A stretch of 64,000 bases of DNA from an uncultured Fidelibacterota bacterium (lineage in GTDB: Bacteria > Fidelibacterota > Marinisomatia > Marinisomatales > TCS55): contig CACHMU010000003.1 of NCBI GenBank assembly GCA_902581045.1, forward strand, positions 1 to 64,000, read 5' to 3'. The position numbers were made by a program, and so were the translations under genes. Shown here piece by piece: positions 1 through 9,327 of this stretch (within the stretch, counting starts at the first letter, position 1; every line of letters begins with the position of its first letter). Below the pieces are notes generated by a model, which did not search any database, had not been told where the DNA came from, and saw only the letters and a list, made by a program, of their open reading frames with translations.

Positions 1-531
1 CTTAAAGATGTTAATAACGCAATCGATATGGTGCTTAAGGATAATGATTCTATGTTATTTATGATAGGAGAGCGAAAAAATGAACTTGGCGGAAGTGCTT
101 ACTATAATTTATATGATGAACTTGGATCTAATGTTCCAATGCCTGATTTAGATGAAGTTAGGAATCAAATATATGCGATTACAGATTGCATAGATTTTAA
201 ACTTATTAAATCTTGTCACGATATTTCTGATGGTGGTGTTGTATGCTCAATCATTGAAATGGCTATTAGCAATTCAATCGGATGTGATTTGACTTTTAAT
301 GACAAATTGCCCCTTTATCAAACTTTGTTTTCTGAAACAGGTGGATTTGTAATTGAAGTAGATAAAAACAATATTAATGATATAGAGTCTATTTTTGAAA
401 AATATAAAATAAATGTAATTCCAATTGGCAAAACGACCAACACGCCAACTATAATGATTAATCAGACTATTGAACTCTCCATTGATCATCTTAAGATTAC
501 TTGGGAAAACGGATTAAGAGAAAAACTATAA
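1..531 (+). CDS. purL: Phosphoribosylformylglycinamidine synthase II, C-terminal part (truncated by window start)
   Basis: Frame is open from base 1 (LKDVNNAIDMVLKDNDSMLF...); motif SCHDISDGGVVCSIIEMA typical of PurL; followed by purM. Confidence 0.92.
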   Translation, partial: LKDVNNAIDMVLKDNDSMLFMIGERKNELGGSAYYNLYDELGSNVPMPDLDEVRNQIYAITDCIDFKLIKSCHDISDGGVVCSIIEMAISNSIGCDLTFNDKLPLYQTLFSETGGFVIEVDKNNINDIESIFEKYKINVIPIGKTTNTPTIMINQTIELSIDHLKITWENGLREKL

Positions 532-1568
532 TGAAGAAATTAGATTATAAGTCAGCTGGTGTAGATATTGATGCTGGAAATCAAGCAGTGGACTTAATTA
601 AATCCAAAGTTAAATCAACCTTTACAAAAAACGTTTTAACGGGTATTGGTTCTTTTGGTTCACTATATGATTTAAAACCAATTCTACAAAAATATGATAA
701 TCCTGTTCTGGTTCAAAGCATTGATGGTGTCGGCACTAAAACTATTATTGCAAAAAAAATGAAAAAATATGATACCATTGGTATTGATCTTTTAAGCGCA
801 GCTGCGAATGACATTTTAGTGATGGGTGCTCGCCCCTTAACCTTTCTGGACTATATTGCGAACGACAAACTAGACCCCCTAATAATTAAGGAAATTATTG
901 ATGGAATGGTATCTGCATGTAAAGATAGTGGGGTATCACTTGTTGGTGGAGAAACAGCTGAAATGCCAGATGTTTATCTTACTGGTGAACATGATTTGGT
1001 TGGAGTAATAACTGGGGTTGTTGAAAAGAAGAAAATAATAACAGGTGAAAAAATTCAACATGGGGATGTGGTCTTAGGTTTACCATCAAGCGGGTTACAC
1101 ACAAATGGTTTTTCACTAGCAAGAAAAATATTTTTTGAATACGGAGGATATAGTATTTCAGATAATATTGATGAACTAGATAAATCAGTAGGCCTTACGT
1201 TGCTTGAACCCCACACAAACTATACCAATCATGTTTTCTCCTTATTAAACAAATCTATTCCAATAAATGGGATTGCACATATTACAGGTGGCGGGTTGGT
1301 AGAAAATATTCCTAGAATACTTCCAAATAATTGTGCGGTGGAAATAATTGATAATAGCTGGCCGATATTGTCTGTATTTAAAGTGATGCAATCAATTGGG
1401 AATGTTAGTTTAGATGAAATGTACAGAGCTTTCAATATGGGTATAGGAATGGTATTTATTGTAAACCCTGACAATATGGATGAAATAATATTAAACCTTA
1501 AACCCCTAACAGAAGTTTTTCATATTGGTAATGTTATTAAAGGTGTGAATGAAGTAGTGTTTAAATAA
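531..1568 (+). CDS. purM: Phosphoribosylformylglycinamidine cyclo-ligase (AIR synthetase)
   Basis: MKKLDYKSAGVDIDAGNQAV..., VQSIDGVGTKTIIAKKM, GLPSSGLHTNGFSLAR, ITGGGLVENIPRILP; the ATG at 531 overlaps the purL stop and is a better start than TTG 501 in the ORF track. Confidence 0.96.
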   Translation: MKKLDYKSAGVDIDAGNQAVDLIKSKVKSTFTKNVLTGIGSFGSLYDLKPILQKYDNPVLVQSIDGVGTKTIIAKKMKKYDTIGIDLLSAAANDILVMGARPLTFLDYIANDKLDPLIIKEIIDGMVSACKDSGVSLVGGETAEMPDVYLTGEHDLVGVITGVVEKKKIITGEKIQHGDVVLGLPSSGLHTNGFSLARKIFFEYGGYSISDNIDELDKSVGLTLLEPHTNYTNHVFSLLNKSIPINGIAHITGGGLVENIPRILPNNCAVEIIDNSWPILSVFKVMQSIGNVSLDEMYRAFNMGIGMVFIVNPDNMDEIILNLKPLTEVFHIGNVIKGVNEVVFK

Positions 1569-2821
1569 TGGCAAAGATAGCAATCATACAATTTCCGGGA
1601 TCCAATACTGAAAGAGAAACCTTTATGGCCTGCGAGAGAACAGGGTTAACCCCGGTAGAATTTTTGTGGAACGAACCGGTGCAGGAATTGTCAAAATTTC
1701 ATGGTTATATTTTAGTCGGAGGTTTTTCATATGAAGACAGATCTAGAGCAGGTGTAATAGCATCATTAGAACCAATAATAGATAAACTTAAATTAGAATC
1801 AGAAAGTGGAAAACCAATTTTAGGTATATGTAATGGGGCTCAAATTTTAATTGAAAGCGGAATGGTTCCGGGGTTAAGAAATTATCAAGTTGGGGCGGCC
1901 CTTACTGATAATAAAAGAATACAAAACAATCAAATAGTCGGAGTTGGGTATTATAATACATGGGCAAATCTAAAAATGGGTGTTGAGCCAAACAGGTGTG
2001 CGTTCACCAGGCATATGAAAAAAGACGATTGGATGAATATACCACTTGCTCATGGTGAAGGAAGATTTGTCCTTCCAAAACCATTGTTAAAAGAAATGAT
2101 TGATAGCCAACAAACAGTATATAGATATTGTGATAATGATGGTAATGTAATAGATGAATTCCCTACTAATCCAAACGGGTCGGAGTATAGCTTAGCTGGA
2201 GTCTGTAATCCACAGGGAAATGTTATGGCTATTATGCCGCATCCAGAACGCACCCCAAATGGAGACGCGATTTTTTCATCTATGTTGGAATATGTTAATG
2301 AAGGAAACCCAAGAACAAATCATCAATTAAGTTCAAAAAAAGTACCCTTAGAAATTAATGATTATAAAAACAATAATAATACTGAGTGGATAATTGATAT
2401 GATAATTAATGATAACGAAGCATCTTCGGTCCAAAATGCCCTCATACAAAAAGGATACGATGTTTTATTATCAAGACAGACACATTGGGAGATAGAAATT
2501 GATGAAAATATTGATGAAATATTAACAAAAATAGACACAACGGGAGAATTATATAATTCTAATAAAGAATACTTGAGTGAAATTAAGTCAAACGAGAATA
2601 CAGTGTCTTTTTTAATCCGACAAAAAGAAGACATACATGGTCGAGCTAAATATGAATCTCTTACAGAAAAATTTGGAATAAGTGAGGTTTTAAATATTAA
2701 ACACGGAGTAATATGGAATGTAATTGTAAACAGCGGTAATTTTGAATCAACAATAAACAGTATTTTAGGAACAAACATATTATTTAACACATTATCTTAT
2801 GAATGCTATAGAATCAAATAA
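1568..2821 (+). CDS. purQ: FGAM synthase glutaminase subunit PurQ with ~150-aa C-terminal extension resembling PurS
   Basis: N-terminal ~260 aa is PurQ (GGFSYEDRSRAG, GICNGAQIL, MPHPERTPNGD); C-terminal segment ...EDIHGRAKYESLTEKFGISEVLNIKHGVIWNVIV...ILGTNILFNTLSYECYRIK matches the PurS pattern. Confidence 0.93.
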   Translation: MAKIAIIQFPGSNTERETFMACERTGLTPVEFLWNEPVQELSKFHGYILVGGFSYEDRSRAGVIASLEPIIDKLKLESESGKPILGICNGAQILIESGMVPGLRNYQVGAALTDNKRIQNNQIVGVGYYNTWANLKMGVEPNRCAFTRHMKKDDWMNIPLAHGEGRFVLPKPLLKEMIDSQQTVYRYCDNDGNVIDEFPTNPNGSEYSLAGVCNPQGNVMAIMPHPERTPNGDAIFSSMLEYVNEGNPRTNHQLSSKKVPLEINDYKNNNNTEWIIDMIINDNEASSVQNALIQKGYDVLLSRQTHWEIEIDENIDEILTKIDTTGELYNSNKEYLSEIKSNENTVSFLIRQKEDIHGRAKYESLTEKFGISEVLNIKHGVIWNVIVNSGNFESTINSILGTNILFNTLSYECYRIK

Positions 2822-3785
2822 ACATTACAAAAAACGGATTAATTCCGAATTACAAAACACATTAACAGAGACCAATCTTTCTCAAGGGAATAAAAGGACA
2901 GGAAAAGTTAGGGACCAATATGAACTTGAAGACAAAATTGTCTTAATCACAACGGATAGGCAAAGTGCTTTTGATAGAGTATTAGCATCAATTCCTTTTA
3001 AAGGGCAGGTCCTAAACCTTACTAGTGCCTGGTGGTTTGAACAAACAAAAGAGATTATTCCCAATCAGGTAATAAATATTCCAGATCCAAATGTTACTCT
3101 TGCTAAAAAGTGTAACGTTATACCTATAGAATTTGTTGTCCGAGGTTTTATTACAGGAAGCACAAGTACTTCACTTTGGACTGTATATAATAATGGTGAC
3201 AGAGAGTATTGTGGTAATATTATTCCAGATGGATTAGTAAAAAATCAAAAGCTAGAAGAAAATATGCTTACGCCAACCACAAAGGAAGAAGACCACGATC
3301 GCCCCATTGCTCCAAGTGAAATTGTTTCCGAAGGATGGATGACTCAAAATGATTGGGATTATTGCAGCGTAAAGGCCCTTGAATTATTTTCTTTTGGACA
3401 AAAAAAAGCAGCTGAGAATGGTATGATTCTTGTTGATACAAAATATGAAATGGGACATGATGATGATGGAAATATTTTATTAATTGATGAAATTCACACA
3501 CCTGACTCAAGTCGCTATTGGATAGCCGATACATATGAGGAAAGAATGGCTAACGGATTTGAGCCACAAAATATTGATAAGGAATTTTTGCGGCTTTGGT
3601 TTGTTGATAACTGTGATCCATATAATGATGAACAACTACCAGAAGCTCCAAATGATTTAGTATCTGAGCTTTCAAGTCGATATATATACTTATATGAAAC
3701 CATTACCGGTCAGTCATTCCCCTTTCCTGAAGCCGATCTCTCAATTCATGAAAGAATTAATAGTAATTTAAAGGATCTAATATGA
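2799..3785 (+). CDS. purC: SAICAR synthetase
   Basis: GKVRDQYELEDKIVLITTDRQSAFD, VVRGFITGSTSTSLW, DTKYEMGHDDDGNILLIDEIHTPDSSR. Confidence 0.95.
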   Translation: MNAIESNKHYKKRINSELQNTLTETNLSQGNKRTGKVRDQYELEDKIVLITTDRQSAFDRVLASIPFKGQVLNLTSAWWFEQTKEIIPNQVINIPDPNVTLAKKCNVIPIEFVVRGFITGSTSTSLWTVYNNGDREYCGNIIPDGLVKNQKLEENMLTPTTKEEDHDRPIAPSEIVSEGWMTQNDWDYCSVKALELFSFGQKKAAENGMILVDTKYEMGHDDDGNILLIDEIHTPDSSRYWIADTYEERMANGFEPQNIDKEFLRLWFVDNCDPYNDEQLPEAPNDLVSELSSRYIYLYETITGQSFPFPEADLSIHERINSNLKDLI

Positions 3786-4168
3786 ATGTTGTAATTATAA
3801 TGGGTTCAACATCTGATGAGCCACACGCAAAAAAAATCACCGATAAATTAGATGAGTTTGGTATTAGCTGGGAACAGCATGCCGCTTCAGCTCATAAAGA
3901 ACCCCTGAAGGTTTTGGAAATTCTAAACGCTAACAAAGACAAAGAAAATATTGTATATATTACTATAGCAGGAAGATCCAATGCTTTGTCAGGGTTTGTT
4001 GCGGCAAACTCTGAATTCCCGACACTAGGCTGTCCACCTTTTTCAGATAAAGCAGATATGCTCGTAAATATTCACTCCACACTTCAAATGCCAAGCAATA
4101 CACCAGTAATGACTGTTGTGGATCCCGGGAACTGCGCGCTGGCTGTTAAACGAATTTTTGGTGTTTAG
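3782..4168 (+). CDS. purE: AIR carboxylase, class II PurE type
   Basis: MGSTSDEPHAKKI, ASAHKEP, ITIAGRSNALSGFVAANSEFPTLGCPP, LQMPSNTPVMTV; ATG overlaps the purC stop by 4 nt. Confidence 0.93.
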   Translation: MNVVIIMGSTSDEPHAKKITDKLDEFGISWEQHAASAHKEPLKVLEILNANKDKENIVYITIAGRSNALSGFVAANSEFPTLGCPPFSDKADMLVNIHSTLQMPSNTPVMTVVDPGNCALAVKRIFGV

Positions 4169-5510
4169 TCAACTTAATGCTATTTCACCACTTGATGGAC
4201 GTTATGCAAGTAGCGTAAAGGCTCTCGCTGATTACTTTTCAGAATCTGCCCTTATGCAGTATCGGCTAAAAGTCGAGATTGAATATCTTATTGCTCTGGG
4301 TAGTGAAAAAAAGATTGATGGTCTTCCAGCATTCTCTAAAAGCGAACAGATAACGTTAAGAAAAATTTATCAAAACTTTAATAATTCAGCTGCCCAAAAA
4401 ATAAAAGATATTGAGGCAACAACAAAACACGATGTGAAGGCAATTGAATATTATATTCAAAGTAAGTTAAGAAAAAAACTACATCCATGGGTTCATTTTG
4501 CACTTACATCAGAAGATGTAAACAATTTATCCTATTCATTAATGTGGGAAAATTGTTTAAAAAAAGTTTATTTACCCAAGCTAATATCAATTAATAAGCA
4601 ATTAATAAGGCTTGCAAAAAAGTATAAAAACTCATCTATGCTAGCTTTGACTCATGGTCAACCAGCTACTCCAACAACTTTTGGGAAAGAATTAGCAGTA
4701 TATTGCTCAAGAATAAAACGACAAATAAATAAGATAAAATCTCATGATCTTCTTGGAAAATTTGGTGGGGCAACAGGCACATGGTCAGCGCATCAAATTG
4801 CATATCCAAAAGTAAATTGGATTCGTTTTGCAAAAAAATATATTAAATCAATTGGTCTTACACCCAATTTAATCACAACACAAATTGAACCACACGATTC
4901 TGCTGCGGAGAGTTATTACCAAATAGTTTTAGTTAATTCTATTCTGGCCGATCTATGTAAAGATATATGGCAGTATGTTAGCAGAGGAATTTTAAGTCAA
5001 AAAAAAGTTGCTGGTGAGGTAGGTTCATCCACTATGCCCCATAAAATAAATCCCATACAATTTGAAAATGCAGAAGGGAATATCGGTATAGCAAATTCTA
5101 TTTTAACGCACCTAGCACAAAAACTCCCCAATTCAAGAATGCAGAGAGACTTAACCGACTCAACGACCTTACGAAATCAAGGTGTAGCTTTAGGACATTC
5201 CTATTTAGCTTTAAACAATATATCAAAAGGGATGAAAAGAGTAACTATCAATAAATTGGAAATGGATAAAGAGCTAAATGATCATTGGGAAATATTAGCT
5301 GAAGCAGTACAAACGATACTTAGGAAAGCTGGCCAATTAGATGCATATGAGAAATTAAAAAGTTTTACTCGCGGACAAAGTATTAATGTAGAGGAATTAT
5401 CAAAACATATTAACGAGTTAAACATATCCCCAGAAGACAAAAAGAGACTATCGTCTCTAACCCCACAATCATATATTGGGATTGCAAATAAATTGGTTGA
5501 ACTAATATAA
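4161..5510 (+). CDS. purB: Adenylosuccinate lyase
   Basis: LNAISPLDGRYASSVKAL, ALTSEDVNNLSYSLM, GSSTMPHKINPIQFENAEGN; GTG 4161 (overlapping the purE stop) is the likely start rather than 4116. Confidence 0.95.
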   Translation: MFSQLNAISPLDGRYASSVKALADYFSESALMQYRLKVEIEYLIALGSEKKIDGLPAFSKSEQITLRKIYQNFNNSAAQKIKDIEATTKHDVKAIEYYIQSKLRKKLHPWVHFALTSEDVNNLSYSLMWENCLKKVYLPKLISINKQLIRLAKKYKNSSMLALTHGQPATPTTFGKELAVYCSRIKRQINKIKSHDLLGKFGGATGTWSAHQIAYPKVNWIRFAKKYIKSIGLTPNLITTQIEPHDSAAESYYQIVLVNSILADLCKDIWQYVSRGILSQKKVAGEVGSSTMPHKINPIQFENAEGNIGIANSILTHLAQKLPNSRMQRDLTDSTTLRNQGVALGHSYLALNNISKGMKRVTINKLEMDKELNDHWEILAEAVQTILRKAGQLDAYEKLKSFTRGQSINVEELSKHINELNISPEDKKRLSSLTPQSYIGIANKLVELI

Positions 5511-6997
5511 TGTGTGGGATAGCTGGAATATTTTCACACAAGCCAGTTGCGTCAGAACTTTATGATAGTATAATTAATTTACAACACCGGGGACAAGATG
5601 CGGCAGGAATTATGACCTATGATAAACGGATGCATAAAGAAAAAGGTGTTGGTCTTGCTAAAGAAATTTTTAATTCCGAAAACATGGAGTTACTTACTGG
5701 CAATATAGGTATTTCGCATAATCGCTATCCAACACATGGCGGATTTAGCCATGGGGAGGTGCAACCCTTTTGGACATCTGTTCCTTATGGGATTGCTCTT
5801 GCCCATAATGGAAATTTGACTAACTATAACGAACTTGCTTCAGAGGTAACCAAAACCGAAACTCGTTATTTGAATACTAATAGTGATTCTGAAGTACTAT
5901 TGCATTTATTTGCAGATGCCCTTCATAAGGATTCACCACCACAAACAAGCAAAGAGTTTTTTGAGCTACTTTGTGAATCAGTTAGTAATATTTTTAATAA
6001 AGTAAGAGGTGCTTACTCAGTGACCTCAATTATAATAGGTAAGGGCTTAGTTGTATTTAGAGACCCTCATGGCATTAGACCGCTGGTTAAAGGAGAAAGA
6101 TCAAATGGTAATGGAGGAAAAGACTATATTTTTGCTTCTGAAAACACCATGTTCTATGCAATGGGATATGAACCCCAAGGAACAGTACTACCAGGAGAGC
6201 TTATTTATGTTGATGAAAATGGAGAGATATTTAGTAAGCGACTTATAAAAAAAGAATTTAATCCCTGTATATTTGAATATGTCTATTTTGCTAGACCTGA
6301 TGCTACTTTAAATGATGTAAGTGTATATCGATCACGATTAAGAATGGGGCAAAACCTTGCTGATTCATGGAAAGAAAAATATCCAGATAAAACCCCAGAT
6401 ATTGTAATCCCTGCGCCAAGCACCGCCAATACAGCTGCCCTTTCTTTTGCTAATGCTTTAGGGGTTAGGTATTCTGAAGGGTTATATAAAAACACTTTTA
6501 TAGGTAGAACCTTTATTATGCCTGGACAGGAAGAAAGAAAAAAATCTGTTAAATATAAATTGGTACCTCAAGAGCTAGAAATTCGAGATAAAAAAGTAAT
6601 GATCTTAGATGATAGTATCGTTCGTGGTAATACCAGCAGAGAGATTGTAAGAATGTTAAAAGATTTTGGTGCTAAAGAAGTTTATTTTACAGTTGCATGT
6701 CCGCCAGTTAAGTCGCCCTGTTTTTATGGAGTAGATATGCCCACTAAAAAAGAACTGATTGCTGGCAATATGTCTGAACAACAAATAGAAAAATATTTAG
6801 AAGTTGATGCCCTACTATATCAAACAATTGAGGATCTTGTTGAAGCAGTAACTCGCAGAGGGAATCATTATATAGATCGTCCTTGCATGGCATGTCTTGA
6901 TGGATACTATGTTGCAAAGGATATAGATAATGCAAAGATTACTGAAATGGAAGAGATGAGAACATTTGATCGAACAAGTGGAGATTCAGTAAGTTAA
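5510..6997 (+). CDS. purF: Amidophosphoribosyltransferase
   Basis: N-terminal MCGIAGIFSH, LQHRGQDAAGIMTY, VMILDDSIVRGNTSREIVRML. Confidence 0.97.
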   Translation: MCGIAGIFSHKPVASELYDSIINLQHRGQDAAGIMTYDKRMHKEKGVGLAKEIFNSENMELLTGNIGISHNRYPTHGGFSHGEVQPFWTSVPYGIALAHNGNLTNYNELASEVTKTETRYLNTNSDSEVLLHLFADALHKDSPPQTSKEFFELLCESVSNIFNKVRGAYSVTSIIIGKGLVVFRDPHGIRPLVKGERSNGNGGKDYIFASENTMFYAMGYEPQGTVLPGELIYVDENGEIFSKRLIKKEFNPCIFEYVYFARPDATLNDVSVYRSRLRMGQNLADSWKEKYPDKTPDIVIPAPSTANTAALSFANALGVRYSEGLYKNTFIGRTFIMPGQEERKKSVKYKLVPQELEIRDKKVMILDDSIVRGNTSREIVRMLKDFGAKEVYFTVACPPVKSPCFYGVDMPTKKELIAGNMSEQQIEKYLEVDALLYQTIEDLVEAVTRRGNHYIDRPCMACLDGYYVAKDIDNAKITEMEEMRTFDRTSGDSVS

Positions 6998-7020
6998 AAT
7001 TCTTTTAACATTTTTAATAA

Positions 7021-8334
7021 ATGAAACATAAAATATTAGTTGTTGGTTCTGGCGCTAGAGAGCATGCTATTATACGCGCACTAAATCGCTCTGTTCATAA
7101 AAAAGAGATTTATTGTATTGCTTCTAATATGAATCCTGGAATCGTTAACTCTTGTGAAAACTTCACTATGGGTGATATCAACGATCCAACATTTGTTACA
7201 AATTATGCAAGACATGTATCTGCGACCATAGCTATTATTGGTCCTGAAAACCCACTGGCAGCAGGTGTAGCTGATGTATTATGGTCTATTGGCATTAAAA
7301 CAGTTGGACCAACAAGGGACCTTGCTCAGATTGAATCTTCCAAAGCATTCACAAGAAATTTGTTAAAAGAATATCATATACCTGGTGGACCAGAGTATAA
7401 GACCTTTAGCTCCATGCGAGGAGTAGAAGATTTTTTAAATACTTTGGAAGACAATTATGTTGTTAAATATGATGGTCTGATGGGTGGTAAAGGAGTTAAG
7501 GTTGCTGGGGAACACTTACATTCACATACGGAAGCTTTAGCTTACTGTAAAGAATTATTGGATAGTGATGCTCAGTTTGTAATTGAAGAAAAATTTATTG
7601 GTGAAGAGTTTTCACTTATGAGTTTTTGTGATGGTGATAATCTTAAACACATGCCAGCAGTTCAAGATCACAAACGAGCTTATGACGGTGATACTGGACC
7701 TAATACTGGCGGTATGGGAACATATTCTGATAGCAATCACTCCTTGCCTTTTTTAACAAAACAAGATATAGATGATGCTAAAACAATTAATCAAGCTACT
7801 GCAAAAGCTATAAAAAATAAATTTGATTTATCATATAGAGGAATACTCTATGGCGGCTTTATGGCTACAGCTAATGGTGTTAAACTAATTGAATACAATG
7901 CAAGGTTCGGGGATCCAGAGGCAATGAATGTTTTATCAATATTAGAGTCTGATTTCGTTGATATTTGTTATGCCATTGTTAACGGAAACCTTAATGATGT
8001 ACCAGTAAAATTTTCAACAAAAGCAACAGTTTGTAAATATGCTGTCCCAAATGGTTATCCAGACAATCCAGTTAAAGGTCAAGAAATTGACGTTTCTAAA
8101 ATATCAAACCATAATGGTTTATATTATGCATCCGTTAATATTCAAAAAGAAAAACTAGTGGAATCAGGAAGTCGAACTATTGCTTATGTGGGTATTGCGG
8201 ATTCTATTTTTGATGCAGAAACAATTGCTGAAAATGAAATAATATCTATTGAGGGTCCACTTTTTCATAGAAAAGATATTGGTAAAAAAGAATTAATTCA
8301 GAAAAGAATAGATCACATGAAAAGTTTACGATGA
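7021..8334 (+). CDS. purD: Phosphoribosylamine-glycine ligase
   Basis: KILVVGSGAREHAI, VKYDGLMGGKGVKVA, GPNTGGMGTYSDSN, EYNARFGDPEAM. Confidence 0.97.
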   Translation: MKHKILVVGSGAREHAIIRALNRSVHKKEIYCIASNMNPGIVNSCENFTMGDINDPTFVTNYARHVSATIAIIGPENPLAAGVADVLWSIGIKTVGPTRDLAQIESSKAFTRNLLKEYHIPGGPEYKTFSSMRGVEDFLNTLEDNYVVKYDGLMGGKGVKVAGEHLHSHTEALAYCKELLDSDAQFVIEEKFIGEEFSLMSFCDGDNLKHMPAVQDHKRAYDGDTGPNTGGMGTYSDSNHSLPFLTKQDIDDAKTINQATAKAIKNKFDLSYRGILYGGFMATANGVKLIEYNARFGDPEAMNVLSILESDFVDICYAIVNGNLNDVPVKFSTKATVCKYAVPNGYPDNPVKGQEIDVSKISNHNGLYYASVNIQKEKLVESGSRTIAYVGIADSIFDAETIAENEIISIEGPLFHRKDIGKKELIQKRIDHMKSLR

Positions 8335-8903
8335 TAAACCTTGGTGTTTTAGGATCAACAAAAGGTACTGATTTACAAGTCATTATTGATGCTATATCTG
8401 AAAAAAAACTCAATGCTAAAATTGCAGTTGTTATATCAAACAACTCTGATGCATTTATACTTAGACGAGCAAAGAATCATGATATCCCCGCAAAACTTAT
8501 TTCACACAAAAGTAAAGAGCGACATATATTTGATTCTGAAATAACTTTGATTCTTAAAAAACATAAAGTTGACCTAGTATTGCTTATTGGATTTATGAGA
8601 ATATTATCTTCAGAATTTTGTAAAGAATGGAATAAAAAAATAATTAACGTTCATCCGTCATTATTACCTAAGTATAGTGGTGGAATGGACACCAGTGTTC
8701 ATGAACAGGTTTTAAAAAATGGCGATAAAGAAACTGGATGTACAATTCATTATGTCACAGATCAGTTAGATGCGGGACCAATATTAATGCAATCAAAATG
8801 TGAAGTTAAAGATTCAGACACAGTTGATACATTAAAAGAACGAGTACAAAAATTAGAAGGAGATTTGTTTATTGATTGTATTAAGCTATTAGATAAATCT
8901 TAA
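8331..8903 (+). CDS. purN: Phosphoribosylglycinamide formyltransferase
   Basis: GVLGSTKGTDLQVIID, LIGFMRIL, INVHPSLLPKYSG, GCTIHYVTDQLDAGPILMQ. Confidence 0.95.
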   Translation: MINLGVLGSTKGTDLQVIIDAISEKKLNAKIAVVISNNSDAFILRRAKNHDIPAKLISHKSKERHIFDSEITLILKKHKVDLVLLIGFMRILSSEFCKEWNKKIINVHPSLLPKYSGGMDTSVHEQVLKNGDKETGCTIHYVTDQLDAGPILMQSKCEVKDSDTVDTLKERVQKLEGDLFIDCIKLLDKS

Positions 8904-8910
8904 TTAAATA

Positions 8911-9327
8911 ATGGATAAGAAAAAAGTAATAAAAGAAATATCAGTTTTTCAGAAAAACACAATTACTGATTATCTAGGTATTAAAATAACGGACTATGGT
9001 GATAATTATATATGTGGGGAAATGCCCGTAGATGATAGAACAAAACAACCATATGGACTTCTTCATGGTGGGGCAAGTGTGGTTTTTGCTGAAACATTAG
9101 GAAGTATTGGTGCAGGCATGAATATAGATTATAAAAAAAAATCAGTTGTTGGTATAGAAATCAATGCCAGCCATTTACAATCTATAAAAGAGGGATTGGT
9201 TTATGGGCGAGCAGAACCATTTAGAATTGGCAGAACCATGCAGGTTTGGAACATTAATATTACTGATAAAAAAAATAATTTAATTTGTACAAGTCGCTTG
9301 ACGCTTGCAGTTATAAATCAAAAATGA
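8911..9327 (+). CDS. PaaI/MenI-like hotdog-fold acyl-CoA thioesterase
   Basis: PYGLLHGGASVVFAETLGSIGAG hotdog thioesterase motif; VVGIEINASHLQSIKEG. Confidence 0.88.
   Translation: MDKKKVIKEISVFQKNTITDYLGIKITDYGDNYICGEMPVDDRTKQPYGLLHGGASVVFAETLGSIGAGMNIDYKKKSVVGIEINASHLQSIKEGLVYGRAEPFRIGRTMQVWNINITDKKNNLICTSRLTLAVINQK

Noticed and set aside
2362-2790. Antisense ORF (142 aa, minus) within purQ, and similar antisense ORFs in purH, aceE, LVIVD and FG-GAP genes
   Set aside because: They lie fully opposite well-supported coding sequences and have low-complexity translations with no recognisable domain.
6051-6248. Same-strand overlapping ORF inside purF
   Set aside because: Out-of-frame ORF within a conserved gene; no independent support.
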